Program-made: the position numbers and the translations under genes
In this document: positions 23,547 through 38,500 of the stretch, in pieces
How positions within the stretch are numbered: position 1 is the stretch's first letter
How the letters are laid out: every line of letters starts with the position of its first letter
From: Amyelois transitella
Lineage: Eukaryota; Arthropoda; Insecta; Lepidoptera; Pyralidae
Assembly: GCF_032362555.1 (NCBI RefSeq)
Contig: NC_083506.1
Location: 10,835,501-10,899,500, forward strand
DNA: 64,000 nt
Reading direction: 5' to 3'
The notes under the pieces: generated by a model
Told to the model about the DNA's origin: nothing
The model's database searches: none
Seen by the model: only the letters and a program-made list of their open reading frames with translations

Positions 23547-26500
23547 TTAAAGGGTACATGTACAAGTCCACCAGACCTGCAGTATCTGGCTGGCCTCGAA
23601 GGCGGTGCCGGGCAGCAGCACGATGGGCGCGGCCACGCGGCCCGCCTCCACGCACACCATGTTGGGGAACTCGTCGTCGCCGAAGTCGGGGATCTCCTTC
23701 GCGTAGTCCGCCCAGGGGTTCCAGATCACTGGAATTGAGAGACGAAACGTAATTCAAAATTTAGGTGTACTAATATGAGGTACAAGAAAGTAATTCAAAT
23801 CCTACGATGTTGCAGGCATATTACAAAATAAAAAGTAAAACGATTTAAAAAGAAATTGTCGACGTCTTTTAAAATCTTATAAGAAGGCATAGAGTACACT
23901 ACAGGAAAGATATATACGAGATTTTGTATACAATAAATGAAATACAAATTATAGACAAAAGTTGTATTTCTGTATTCTCATCTTGCGTCCGCTGACGACA
24001 TTGGTGATGCGCTCTAAAATACATCGTGTTCTGCTAGATGCAGTTCGTCCACTCATTTATCATCAGAACATGGCTAAATAAGAGAATGGCGTTTATATTA
24101 CCTGTGTCAGGCAAGTTGTATTTCTGTATCCTCATCTTGCGCCCGCTGACGACGTTGGTGATGATGTGCTCCTGCATCGTGTTCTGGTAGATGCGGTCCG
24201 TCCACTCATTTATCATGAGAAGGATGCTAAATAAGAGAATGGCGTTTATATTACCTGTGTCAGGCAAGTTGTATTTCTGTATCCTCATCTTGCGCCCGCT
24301 GACGACGTTGGTGATGATGTGCTCCTGCATCGTGTTCTGATAGATGCGGTCCGTCCACTCGTTTATAGTGACCACTTCCCTAGTCTCCTGGTAAACGGTG
24401 CCTTCCCGCGTCTAAAATAAAATTCATAGTAATGTTAAGAAGAGAAAAAATTAAGTTTTTTTTTTAGAAACTTCTCGATTTTAAAGATAGATAAAGACAA
24501 AATATCAGGATGTAACATAGCAAACCAAAAAGTCTCTGTCGTTTGAAAATTAGGTCACAAATACATTAAAAGTAGCATAAACTAACGTTAGATGTATAAA
24601 TGAATTAAGAAGGGCGTCACAGGCCTTGTGTCCATGGCCGTGAAACCGTTTAGAGAAAAAAAAAATAATGTCAGTCACCTTGTCAATGAACATGCACCCG
24701 TGCATGCCGGTGATCTGACAGCGGCGCACGTCGGGCACCTTGAAGTACGTGTGGAGAAGCAGTTGGCAGCTGAACGTCAACTCCTTGCTGGGGTTGTACA
24801 CGCCGACGTTAAAGTGGAGCTCCTTCTCGCGCAGGATCAGCCGGTACGTTAGTCTGAACCTGTAACAACAAAATTACATCAGTTGACCACAGTGTATCCT
24901 TTGTTGTCTAGCTTGGGACTAAGATGACTTCAAGTCAATGTTTTTGCCTTCATGTCTATGTTTAAAAAAAAACTTGAATCTTGAGGAGTTAAACCACTAG
25001 ATAATAAGGGCCAGATAAAGTAGGGAGTTGTCATCCATCAAACAGAAAAGCAACTAACAAAACATGTAAGAAAGTCTCTTTCACTAGTATTGTCGTTTTT
25101 AAAACCCTGCAGGCTATCTTTGGGAACAAATTTCAAGCCATGCCGCTCTCGCTGTACACAAGAAGAAGGGCCAAACCGAAGGAATCCGCCTGACGTGGCG
25201 AAAGATGATATTCTAGCCAATGGACATGAAACAGAAGATGCCAAAACTGAACACAGAGAGTGGTAGAGGGAAACAAGCAAAAATGTGAGAGAAACTAGAC
25301 ATAAGGTACTCACTGAAAGTGCCACATGGACCTGGTGAAGTCGTCGTCCATGAGGCAGAAGACGGCCTCCACGTCGCCGCTGGGCATTCGCTCCGGCATC
25401 TTCTCCACGTGCCAGCGCGCCACCCGCGCGAACCCGTGCTGGGGCCCGAACGCCCATTGTCCGAATTGAGCTGTACAATACAAAAAAAAATTTTAAAAAA
25501 AGCCATTTCTCTTTTTCAGCTGTTGCTTAAACTATAACCTTATTACCTTTAGTTTAGTGATGGACATGTAACTTTACACGTGAAACACCGAAATAATAAA
25601 AGAAAGCGGAAAAATCTTTGAATTTTAATAAAACGGAGAACAACAAGGACTATTACTGTACTAATTTCTGTTTTATTCGACATAAAACACATAACCAATC
25701 CCAAAAGGCGAATAACTCCGGCTAACTATTTCATGTTGACCATAACTTAAATAGCGAGATAAGGGAACGCCTCCATTTAAATAATCCATAAAATTGGAAT
25801 ATGCGAATGCGACGACAAGCGCATCCGATCCGCTGCACGGGTAATTTCCGGCGTACGAAATTCCCTACACGACCATGCCGAAATGAAACTAAAATGTTTC
25901 CTTTGGCGAGGTTCTCCTAAAAACAATAAGTAATCAATTTACATTTTGAGTAACTTCTCTCAACATGAAATAAGGATAAAGTTTCGCAAAGATATCATTT
26001 CATATCAGTGGTGTGTATAGTAATGATTAAATACTTACGAAATACAAACGGTACTCCTCCTCGTATCGCCCGTTTGCCGTCAAAGACGGCCTGTTTACTG
26101 CAAAATACAAATATACCGGTTAATTGAATTGATTATGTATCAAACAATATGCGAATCTGTCATATAAGATAGGCCTTTCATATGGACATCCTGAAGCACA
26201 TATAAGGAACTACATAGATTGAGCATCGATAAAAGAAACGCCTGGCGACAGAATAGCACCATTGTAAGCGCCGACAAGACCACAAATATGTGCATAATAT
26301 TTATTTATAGATTTCCCGGTGGATGAGTATAACCTCGAGCGTGGCGAATGCTCAATACACGGTTCAATGTGGCGATACCGATGCGCCATTACAATACATA
26401 GACGATTCCCCACAGCAACCCTATGCACCTTACGCACCATTACGGCACCAGCTCACGTTTCAAACAAGATCAATTTTAGCGGTTGCATTCCGACGCGGCC

Positions 26501-29500
26501 GGGGCACGATGCAAAAAGCACCCTTATATTATAAATGCATCAGTGGACAGGTCGGACGCGACAAAAACAGAGTCGAAGCAAGCGACGTATAAATTATTTA
26601 TGCCATTTTTAGCATTTCGGTGTTCGCGAGTGGACAGTAGGCAGCGCCCGTCAAAAGTTCGCCATCGACAAGTCGTAAACCGCTGCAGGCTTATGACATT
26701 CCATAATCTATAACGTGTTCCGTACGTGGAAACATGCAAAAAACTTTCCTCTCGATGACTAAAGAAGTAAAAATTAAACTCTTATTATCCATTTTATTAA
26801 AGTCTTCGCTAATATATTGCAACACATCATTAAAATCACCAGAGCCACTCAGTTTCGCGGTAATCCGTAAACATATCAGTCATTTTTTGCCGTGTGAATA
26901 ATTCTGGAGTTAATGAGACAATCATGATACAAGGTGCGGGGAGCGTGACGAAGATGCGGAACAAATGTTAATTATTTGTTCCAATAAGGATATTAATTAA
27001 CGAGACAATTACCCGAGGCTGACCGGGCCAAACAACCTAGACACAAGCCAACCAGTAACAGATATTGACACTTCAGGTAAAAGATTTCATAGATATTAAT
27101 ATGATAAACAAAAGAACACATTTATATTCCGTTGTATTGTTGAGCGACTCAGTTAAAATTTTATGCTTCACAAAATTTTATATAAACCGATTCGGTGAAA
27201 ACATAATATTTTAAACTAAAAAAAGGAATAATAAAAATCCAGACGATGTTAAGAGTTTGGTAAAGCGAGGCTTGCTTTGATCTGGTTGAAGTTATATATT
27301 TGCAATAGGAACATAAACCCAAGACAGGCTATGGTTGCAGTCGTCACCAAGGCTGACGACTGCAGCAGTTCGCCATCAATTCTAACAATTTTATACAGCA
27401 TTACAGTTACAGTTAAGAACACGAACTAATGTACTGTAGACAACAGTTAAGAATTCAAGCGAAAATTCGCTATGATGTGAGAGAAGCCCAATAGGAGAAG
27501 AGAACCTTTAGGCCTATACCCCAAACTTGCAATAAGTTTTTAGTGTTATCTTTTTGTACTCTTATTATTTTACCACTGAGCAATAGATAAATCATATCTC
27601 CCACACAATCAGGCACTCGAGGCGGCCTAAGCAAGGATTTCACACGAGCCGTCGCGAACAATGAAGATATACATAATTCCCATTAATCCAATATTCGTAG
27701 TGTAATGTTAATCCCATCCCAGACTTTGTCCGCTTTTTATTTGGTATCAAATCAACCATAGCGCTTATTGTAATGAGGAATACTGGAGATGTTATAGATT
27801 CATGTACTCTTTCAGAATTTTACTCAATATTTCTAAAATATTAAATGTGACAACTTTAAGATTTACTAAGTTTCAAACTTATTTTAGAGACTAGTTCAAT
27901 CTGTGTGATTTGTTCTGTAGGTATATACTTAATAATTAAATTCAACTTAGTGAGAAGAGAAGACAGCAAAATTGAAGTTTATTTTCTACTCTGTAATGAT
28001 CACATCATATTCATTTCGGACTACGAACCTCTTGTAAAATTTTTATAAACATGTTCTAACATTCTTTTAAATTTCATTCAAGTGTATTTCTCCAAAAACT
28101 GAAAATTAGAAGAAATAGGCGTTAAGACTCCGAACTTAACGCGTTACACTATTTATTCTTTAATCAGGCCACACCAATACTAATGGTTTCATCGGCATTT
28201 ACATTAAAATAAACTATAATTGCTTTATTAATTGCACCATCATTACCAACAATTAACTGACGATGAAATTGTATCAGGTGTATAAAATTTTACGTCTACT
28301 TTAAGTAAGACGCCAATACAGCCTTTATCGATATCGATTGGTTGCATTGATGGGTTAACAACTGCACTACGTATTAGACCGAGTCCTTTGCAAGTTAATT
28401 CAGTTTGCGACTAGTTAAGTTTACTACTATAATTAAGTGCATGGTAATGTAACCTATAAAGATAAGGGTGCGACTTAGGAATGGGGTAAGTGGTCGCACC
28501 ATAAACGTTAATGCTGTTGAAACATCTCAATAATTAATAATGTTCAGTTATGCACTTAACGCTACATATTATTTTAATTTATTTTTATCAGTTTCAATGA
28601 AACGTTTTGAAAACATACATACATACATACATACATATGATCACGTCTTTATCCCTTACGGGGTAGACAGAGCCAACAGTCTTGAAAAGTACTGATAGGC
28701 CACGTTCAGCTGTTTGGCTTAATGATAGAATTGAGATTCAAATAGTGACGGGTTGCTAGCCCATCGCCTAAAAGAAGAATCCCAAGTTTATAAGCCTATC
28801 CCTTCCATTCCACGTAATAAAATTATAAAGTGAGTTAATATTAGATTGAAGCCAAATTAAAACAATATTTTACTCATATAACGATTGAAATTGAATTATA
28901 CATTCAATATCTTTTTTACAGCAAGCCATATCATATTATTAGAACACTATAATAAGTTTAACATCGTCTTCAGTAAAATAGAATTACCAAAAAAATTAAT
29001 ATCTATCCTGGTGCAATATCAGGACAAAAGAAGATATTTTTGTGAGCACTTCCTTATTTGACGAATGTCCCGAGATAGAAACCACTCCCCAAGGAAGATA
29101 CAATTGGAACAAAAGCCAGGAGGATGATGAAAGTATGACGTGACACGAAGCAGAACCTGGTTAACAACTCCAAAAATGGCTAAAATGTTTGTAATATTTG
29201 GTTATTTATTTAACACACTTTAACATAACACGAGACAATTTTAAATTTGTAATTTAAACGTCTGAATTATGAAGTTCATTTCGTCGATGTTAGAAGGGTA
29301 CTTACAAATAATCAGTATATGCTTTCATACAAGCATTTAAAAAAAACTTAGGCATCAGAATCTCGGCGCTAAATAAAGCAGCGATGACCATGATCAGAAG
29401 ACTATAACTTCTAAACTAGATAAACTTTTAATTAGACATTCCGGATGGAATTCCTCATGAACTGTCGCCGGGCGATACATTCCCGCTTCGGCAGAAGGGC

Positions 29501-32500
29501 GAGTTTTTACCACCAAGCAAACTTGTTCCGCGCCATTCTCTGCCAGATAAATAGCGACAATAAATATACCTTCGGAGCCAATCGCTTTCCCTGCGCTCGA
29601 TTTTAAATCAATTTCCACGACGCATTGACAAATTTGAGGAAATTAATTCTAGTTCAATGAACCATTCGATCTTTTGACAATAAATTGATAAGAATTGAAA
29701 ATATTCCATAAACATTAAGAATAGAAGCACAAAACAGTGATCAAGCTAATCCACTACAATGAAGCACATCGGCGACGTTTCTGTGCGATAAAAACTAAAC
29801 AGACCGCAACATTTTCTCGGCTCTCATTCATTGTTCTGAGGAGACTTTCCTCATTGAACCAATATGACTGGCGGCGCTTCTCAACATTGTTGTCACGAAA
29901 CTCTCTTAACCTCCAACAAAGGTACCTAATACTAATGCATCCCCTGCTAACTGCACGTTTGGTAATTATGATTGAATAATCAAAAATGCATTTGAAGCAC
30001 CCAAATAAGTTTTGCCGTGTGTTTCCCGGCACCAATAGGTAAAAAAAAGACTAGGACCACTCCATCTCTTTCCCATGGATGTCGTAAAAGTCGACAAGGG
30101 ATAGGCTTATAAACTTGAGATTCTTCTTTTAAGCGCCGGGCTAGCAACCTGTCACTTTATATGAATCTCAATTCTATCAGTAAGCCAAACAGCTGATCGT
30201 GGCCTGTCAGTAATTAAAGACCATTGGCTCTCTCTACCCCGCAAGGGAGATAGATGTGGTTATATGTATGTAAATAAGTTGACGTATTTGGTGAGTTCTT
30301 ATGTCTTCAAAAATGTCGCCAAAAGTGCAGCTGTCTCTTGAAATGTAAGCGAGTCTGTACCGCAACCACCTACCACTACTCGTACGTGCATATATTTTTA
30401 TACGCCCTGTATAGCGGGCCGTTGAACGATAACTTCGTAATTACAATATGCTGTAGTATTACAAAGAGACTAGTTACCAGTTATGCCCATGAATGGTCTT
30501 TCATTATTACTGCCGAGACGCTCACATGCGCCCGGAGCGTCTCCGGGAAATATTGAAGTAATTTAAAGACAATGCAATCATCAATATAAATTTAGCCCTC
30601 GTAATAAACCGTGAATAAAAAATGCATTACACTAACATTTATCCATAGTAATAGGATGATTACAATCATCTACTCGGTTGCGAATGGAACAACATTAAAA
30701 AAGTTACGTTCAATAAACACCCTTCCTTATAGTTAATGAATCCTCTAATTATTTAACTTGTTGTCTTATGGAAAAAGCTTGTAGAGCAAAAACCGCAGGA
30801 GAATCTATTTGAAGCACTATCGAGTTAATGATTCGGAGCGTGTTGCTTGACATATTAAGAAAAGGCAGTAAACTGGTTCGGAGGAAAAAATAGAGGCGAG
30901 TTAGAGCTACTGTGCATGGACAAATTAAAGGTCGGGGGAACAATGCGACACGGTGGTGCGTAATTAGAAACGTTTTAGACTGTCCACAGTTTACGACCGA
31001 CGGGTATCATTACCGTGTAAGGGCAGGCACAAAACATTAAACTGAATGGTATTACTAGCCTCCATTCGCTACTGTTTCAGCTCAGAACCTGTATTTAGAC
31101 CAGTGGCCGAGCTGCACTGGAATTATGATCAATTAATTTAAATAAACAGTTACGCTATTCGTGTCTGGATCAGGTATTTTTACTGTGACCATTCGGGGAT
31201 GCTATTAATATATAGAGGTAACTCGTTTCGCAGAATAAAATCACAATAACTTAAAAATACCATGCAGTTTGTTCCCACGGAACAAAATGTTTCGAGGATC
31301 TTCCATTCTGCGCTGTTATCTTCACAGGTGCGTGACCGTGAAGGCCCTCGGGAGATTATCGCGACTTACGGTAATCTATCATTAATAAAGAAATAAGTTG
31401 AGGTTTTTTATTTACTGCAAGGAGAGCCGGATGTCAAATACATGTAGAGTAGACATTTAAAGTAAAATTGTAGTTTCATAGAAAGAATAAGGGAATTTTA
31501 CTAAAGATATCCTAAAGAAATTCACGTCTACTGTAGAACGGGAAACAGCTATATAGGTATTATAGCAAAAGATAAAAATATTGTATGGAGAAAAAATACT
31601 CCATAACCAGTCTACATTAAAGTACTTACATAAATATTAATAAGTACTAACATTATATTAAACGGATCTACGAATATAGCTGAGAAAAGGTGTCAACCTT
31701 CACAATAATCAAATTGAAATTTTGCTATATTTATTGACAACCTGATCTAAGTAGATAAAAACATTGGAAATTGTCTTTGTGATAAATGATTTGGTCCATA
31801 GAAAGTTGGTAACGATAAATATATAACTATGACCGTTGGAGGCGGATACAAGAAAATAAAACAATGGGCATCTATTGTTCATCTCCATCGCCACGTGGCC
31901 CTAATGTTAAAGGGACTGGAAATGACAAGGCTGCACCTTGACAACTAGTTTGACAAACTGATGACTCACTAATGAATCCTTGTTATTTATTAAACGTTTT
32001 TTCATAAATTAATAAAATCACACGTTACAAAACCTTTGTATTCATGCGAAATTATCCTAAAGAACAACATGCTGAGTAATCATTAAAAAAATCAAAGGAG
32101 TAGCCGCCTTTGGAGAAGATCCTTTTTTTTATTTAACAATACTAACGAAACACTTTCAAAAAAAAATATCAGTCCTAATTCTTAAGAATAGAATTGTACA
32201 TACCAATGGTGGTCGTAAGAAACAAATAAAGTACAAACAATGAGTGCGTCAAATCACAACATATCTCATGACAAGTTAGTAATAGGAAAACAGCAAACTT
32301 AAAATTACCAAAATTTTAAGCTATCCGATTTGAGTTCTGCCACAGAGCATCCGTGTTGTGAGCACAAAAGCTGTTCGTCTTTTATAAACTTCCCTCACTT
32401 ATTATATTTCTACTCGATCACACAAAACTTTAATCTTAATGTTACTACCAAGTTAATGCAAAGTACAGCATCAGCTTTTGTTTATATTAATAACACTAGA

Positions 32501-35500
32501 TACAATAGTGATTCGATTTCGTTTGATTTCACAGATGCTGTGATTGCACAAGCACTTCGCCCTTCAAACCCGTGACTTGATAGTTGAGAATTTGATACAA
32601 CAGCTGCTGTTGCTCTCGTGTCTAGGAAGTGAGCCACCGGAACTCGTGTAGGCGGTTGCCAGAGGCAATATTATTAGTATTATAAATACGAATATTGTCT
32701 GTTACGCTGAACGAAGAAAGAAAGAATTGAAGACAAGAAGATTTATGAAAGAATGAGGAAAATTTTAAATAGCATATAATTATAATTATATAATAGGGTC
32801 GAGAAGTTCCCGATATATCCTTATTTACATCTTCGAAAAAACCTATGCATCAATTATGTCTCTGATCTTATAGGATCTTAATGTACGTGAAAAGTGTCAA
32901 AAGGTTCAATGGTATTCCACCATTATCAAAAGGTATCCTATAAATATTTTCATATCTCTGTAATGTGTTGGCAATATTACCCATTATAAAAGAAAGGTTT
33001 TCCATACAAATTTTATAACATTTGACCTTCGAAAACAATTTATATTTTTGAGCAAAAATTAAAATCATATATTATTTGAAGCAATGCGTACATAAACAAC
33101 TAAAAGTAATTTTGTAATAAGTATAATACCTTTACAAAAAAACGTAAAATAAAGAGAAAATCAAAATGTTCGGTGATTGATGGCTGACTCATACTTCCTT
33201 GTATTTCGACGTGTAACTAAGTATATACTACATAGTACATAAGCACTAATGGCGTTAGTGCCTGCATTACTAATATAAGCGACTAGTCATTTAAATACCT
33301 AATAACACAGTGTTAAGTTATGGGGGATTACAGTAATTTGTTAGATTCAATCAGATATGCGCCGTTTGCGCTTAAATTGCAATGAATAAATGCGTTCGCA
33401 AACGCCTCCGGTTTTAGGCAAAGCATTTAAATTTAAATAATATTACGTAATAGAATTACCGGCCTTTCAAAATCCATCAACGAGATAATTAATCATAAAA
33501 AACAACATATAATTTGCGCGCTAAACACATGCGGTTTGCGCGTGTGCTTAGTTATAATAATAGCAACCGCTTATGATGTTTTACTAAAGCTGGTTGTTAA
33601 TAAAGGTTTAGGTATATAAAAGCCATCAGTAGGACAAGACAGAGACAAACGCAGAACAAGAAGTCAGTGGTCGCACAACAAACTCCCTACGCGACATGGG
33701 TCAGCCCGCTGTAAATAGCGTCCGCAGATGCTCGGGACAGCCGATTAATAAGGCGGCTCCGCCCCGGGGCTGCGGTGGCGACTTAACAGCTCCAATTTAC
33801 AAACACCCCGCGCTGCCTGATAAGCCGATTAACCAGAATCTCGGAGACAAATGATGCCTCCAAGGTTATGTTGTTGCGGTTGTACGTTTCGTGTTTAGGA
33901 TAGTAATCTTATAACTTTCCAGACAATATAAAATTTAATTAGTTCTGTCATAGACAATGTTCTCTGTCTACCCCGCATGGGATATAGTGATGATAGTATG
34001 TATGAATGTATGTATAAACAATGTCGACAACTTTTAATATCATAAAACAAAACATTTCTTTTAATATGATGTCCGCCGACATAAATGGATTAATGGGTAT
34101 TAAAACTATTGATCTTTATCAGTGAATTAATTTACGATGAGTTCTATAGACAACATCTTATCATCATGAGATCAGCTCTGACTCAAACTATCCCGTAAAC
34201 CATTTAAAGAAGTACAATGATATTTATACCTACAGACAAAATCAGCAAACCTGAGTAAAATTAATTATGATACATTATATATCAATCGCCAACATACAAA
34301 AAGTCATGCCGACAACGAATCAATGTGACCATTTTTAGCCGGATCCCGAACGAAAAGCCGCGTCACGACCGCTATCAGCTGGTGCGAGGCATTAGCCAAT
34401 AGATCATACATACGCCGTGTCCATGTAAGGCCGCTCTGAGTTACGACGAGACAAATTCGATGATGTCATGCATCTTGTAGACAGTGCTCGAGTGCTCCAC
34501 AGCCGAATCGCGTGCCCGCTCTATACCAAGCCATACAATTACACGCCAAAACAAAAGGCAGATCTATCACGAACTGACGAAAATTGTGAGCACCACGCAA
34601 TGTATGCGTAGGACTATAATGAGTACCCAAATAACATGTGTTACAATACAAGCTCACAAAGACATGAGAATCGCCGAACAAAATTTAAAACTGCTATTTC
34701 AAAATGTAAAAAGCCATTTTGTACTATAGCTAAAAACATTTTCTATTCGGCATCATTATTCGATGTAAATACTGGATACCAAAGGTCAAGAACGACTGTC
34801 GTGATGAGGATTCACGTCAAAAATTTTAAAAGAAGACTTAATTGTGATAAATCATTCTCACAAACGATAATTACGGATGAATTAATATGTGCGCATGTAA
34901 GCTAGAAATAAATCATGTCCGAGTTAGCAAACCTAAAGGATAATTGTGTAAATCACAATCTAAGCACTCAGACAATGAATATCGTAAGTGGGTGTTGCTT
35001 GCATTACTGAATTTCAAATTGATCCGCTAAATCTGCCAATGTGGTAATGATTGGAGCGCGAACATCGACGGGCGCAGGCAAGGCGCTATTAAATTTCACC
35101 CCCAGATGTCTATCTTGTGTGACAATGTCTTGGATGTTAGTGGAGCGGCAAAAAACGCAACATGTGTATACCGTGCATGGTAATGGGGCAAGCACAGAAT
35201 ACTGGACTTTAATAGACCGTTTCCTAAAAATGAAAAATTTCCGTGTAAGGCAGAAGATTCATATGAATAATTACATTAATGCCGCGACACCGTCGCGTGT
35301 TTTGGACAAATAACACAGTTAGTAGGTAGAAGTCGGTAATTTAAATCGAGGCTTGTCAAAAGAGTTGAAGCTAGGAGATAATGTGACGGTTGTAGAGCGG
35401 GCTCGTCTATTCAGCGGAATCAATGGCGTGTGACCGGCGGCTGCCGAGAGGTCGCCGGGCGCTGGATGGGTGACGCTGACATTCTTTATTCGTATCTTAT

Positions 35501-38500
35501 TTTATTTTTATTCCAGCAGAGCCAACTTTAGATACTAGGCACGTTCACGATCCAACCATGCTGTATTTATCAGTTTTTAACATCTCATCCTAAAACAATT
35601 AGAAGACGATTTATCTCAAGTTGATAGGAAAACGAAGCGAATAAATAATCGCAAGCATTATAAATTCTCCATCTAATGGTGCGATAAACCCGTCTCCACC
35701 GTCGCTGATCCGTGAAGCTGGGCATAAAATAAGGCTTGCACTCATTGACGCGCGTCGACGATCGATGGGGTAATCTCGCGGTCATCCCATCCCGGCTTTG
35801 TCTGTGCATCGGGAGCGGCATAAAATTATCTGGGCATTAGCGGGACGAGAGGGCGAGTGGGGAGTTTGGGGACCATTTGTCATCGGCGGTGCGGGATGGC
35901 GCGGGGGGTGGGGCGCGGGAAGAAAGTGGCGGCGACTTGGGGCTGCAGACGGGACTACAAAAACAAGACGCGGGAGCAGGGGCGGGCCGAGCCACCGCGC
36001 ACCGCACGCCAGCCACCCGCAGGGATGTGCCGACTGCCGACCAACTTCGTTATCGCCACGCTAGGGGTGCTTCTAAAACATTGTTGTTTAACTCCATGTC
36101 CGAGTGGTCAAGCAGAATAATTAGAAATGAGGAGTTATGAAAGTTTGATGTTTTGCTATGCCAAATATAATTATGGATAAAAAGTATATAAATTAATACC
36201 AGGCCAAGACGCGAAATTCAAAATCATAAAATGCTCCACGTGGATGTTAATCATCCATTCTTCATTCATTCATTCATCAGTATAAATTCTTTGCAATCAT
36301 GACATACACATGAAAAACATTACCCAATCCAAAAAAGAAAACACAATTCATCTCATAACAGATGAAAACAAAATGCTCATGTTTGTAAAAAGTGATTGCA
36401 ATCATTTCACAATATGTTTTAAATGGTGATAAGGTTTTAGTACTGGTGTTTTTTTCGAATTCACTTTGTGCAGTAGTCACACTAGGGCCCAATCTTCTTT
36501 TTCGTCTCTACCTTTCATTTAAATATTAGAAATTATCACTACAGCATAACTTATTGAAGCTTATGCAAAAGTGACCGGTCCTTCAGAAATCCCTCAGTCA
36601 TAAAAGGGTCAAGCGTTCGCGTCACGTCGGCCGTCCACACAGGAGCAAAAAACCTTACAAGCTCAACTACTATACTGGATATTAGAACAGAAGGCGCGTG
36701 CCGACAACTTTTTGCAGACACCGTCCGCGGACATGGCGGCTACACGTTATTTAATTAAGAAAATCACGCCGCATAAACCCGATATAACTTTACATTCATT
36801 AATGTTTACGGACAAGAAGTAAATCTGCTACAATGAAAAAATGTTATCGGCTATGTAAATAAATAGACCTAGACTAGCAGAGTCGACGTTGGAGGATTTC
36901 CAATAAGTAGCCGGTAATTTAAAAGCACTCTGGGTCTTTATAAAATTCAAGGTACATTTTGTCTTTATAAAATTCAAGGTACATTTTCTTAATTTACGTT
37001 TAAAATCATCTTCAAAATAGTTGAACCAAAAACTGACAAAAAAATTAAACTAACTGAAATTCCTCTCCATGTTCCAATGTCGAATCTTGGTAAAGAAGAA
37101 GAGAGGGGACTAACTGCGCAAAAAAAACTAGAATGGTTCAATCAAACCTCCAATAATTCAAACAAAATTCGTTAAACGAACGAGAGAAAACTAAAGAAAG
37201 AAGATGCTAACATCTTTTATTGACGGAAAATCCAACGTTCCCTATCCCTAGCACTACATGGCATTAGGTCTGGCAGTTATATTATACGTGTAGCTATGTG
37301 GCACATAGAATCATTAGCGCCAGTCGGTCGTTTGTTAGAGCCATTCGCGGAGAGACCGTTTTTTGTCTCCTCGCCAAATTGCATCCGCACAATACGTGTG
37401 CCTCTAAATTGATTTCGAATTAATTGCGATAAAACATAAGACATTACGCGTGATTTAATCTACAGAGAAATTACATTACGGCAAAATGCATATCAGCTTC
37501 GTTGATAAAATTTTGTTATAGTACAAAAGTCACAATTTGTTGATAGGAATAGTCTGATAGACTATTCCCATTATAACTCATACAATATGGCTTATTTTCA
37601 TTATTTCTTGAAGTTCGCTAACCATTATCCTTGCCACACCTGCCATGTAAATACACGTTTTCATTTTTTTAGCTCATTGGACCCGAAAATTCGTTTATCT
37701 GCATGTTGGAAAATCCCAATATGCAGCGCTTTGTCACATCAAACATATTCTGTTACACGAAAGCATAGAAAAACATCGGTAACCATTATAAATGAATCCG
37801 TGAACTTTGTTCAGTTCGAGAAGATTGACTTTAGTTTCCATGACGTGGTTAAAATGCCTAATAGTGGTGTTATCATAAATGTTTGTTTGTTGCTTCCAAG
37901 TATTGTTGTCAATCTGACAAAGGAAGTAACGCAGCATTGTTTAAAATGCTATGGCATGATCATGATTATAAATTTGCTCAGCCTTATATTTTTCGTGCCG
38001 TGTGGTTCCCGGCACCAATACAAAAAAGAATAGGACCACTTCATCTCTTTCCCATGGATATCGTAAAAGGCGACTAAGGGATAGGTTTACAAACTTGGGA
38101 TTCTGAAAACCTGACGATAAACTCAGAAAGATACTCGTGACAAGACCTGGGAAATTACAGTTTTCACGAGATACCAAGAGTAGAGGAATAAAACTTGTAC
38201 CAGACGTGTGGTCTCTGTCAACAATAAGCCTAATTGTACCACGGACTAACTACGGGAAAAACAGTAATTTTTGAGGGAGTACAACTATATTACAAGCTGC
38301 CAAATGATCTAAGGACATGAAGCAGCATTTATACTTTTAAAAAATCAAGCTATACGTCGAGACTCTTAATTAATTTTTAATTAATGCATGCTTAATTAGT
38401 TATAGTTATCTAATATGAACAGAAAATAATATCTGACGAGAAGTCCACATGAACAAGGGCAAGTGAATCCAAACGAAATAAGACTATTTGGAAAATGTTG

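Noticed and set aside
26210-26740. Cluster of 70-90 codon ORFs on both strands
   Set aside because: Overlapping frames in opposite directions, no family match, no splice context; best explained by moderate GC content in intron 2.
35798-36140. Three overlapping 87-88 codon plus-strand ORFs
   Set aside because: All lie in a CpG-rich block; the translations are low-complexity G, R and A and no domain is seen.
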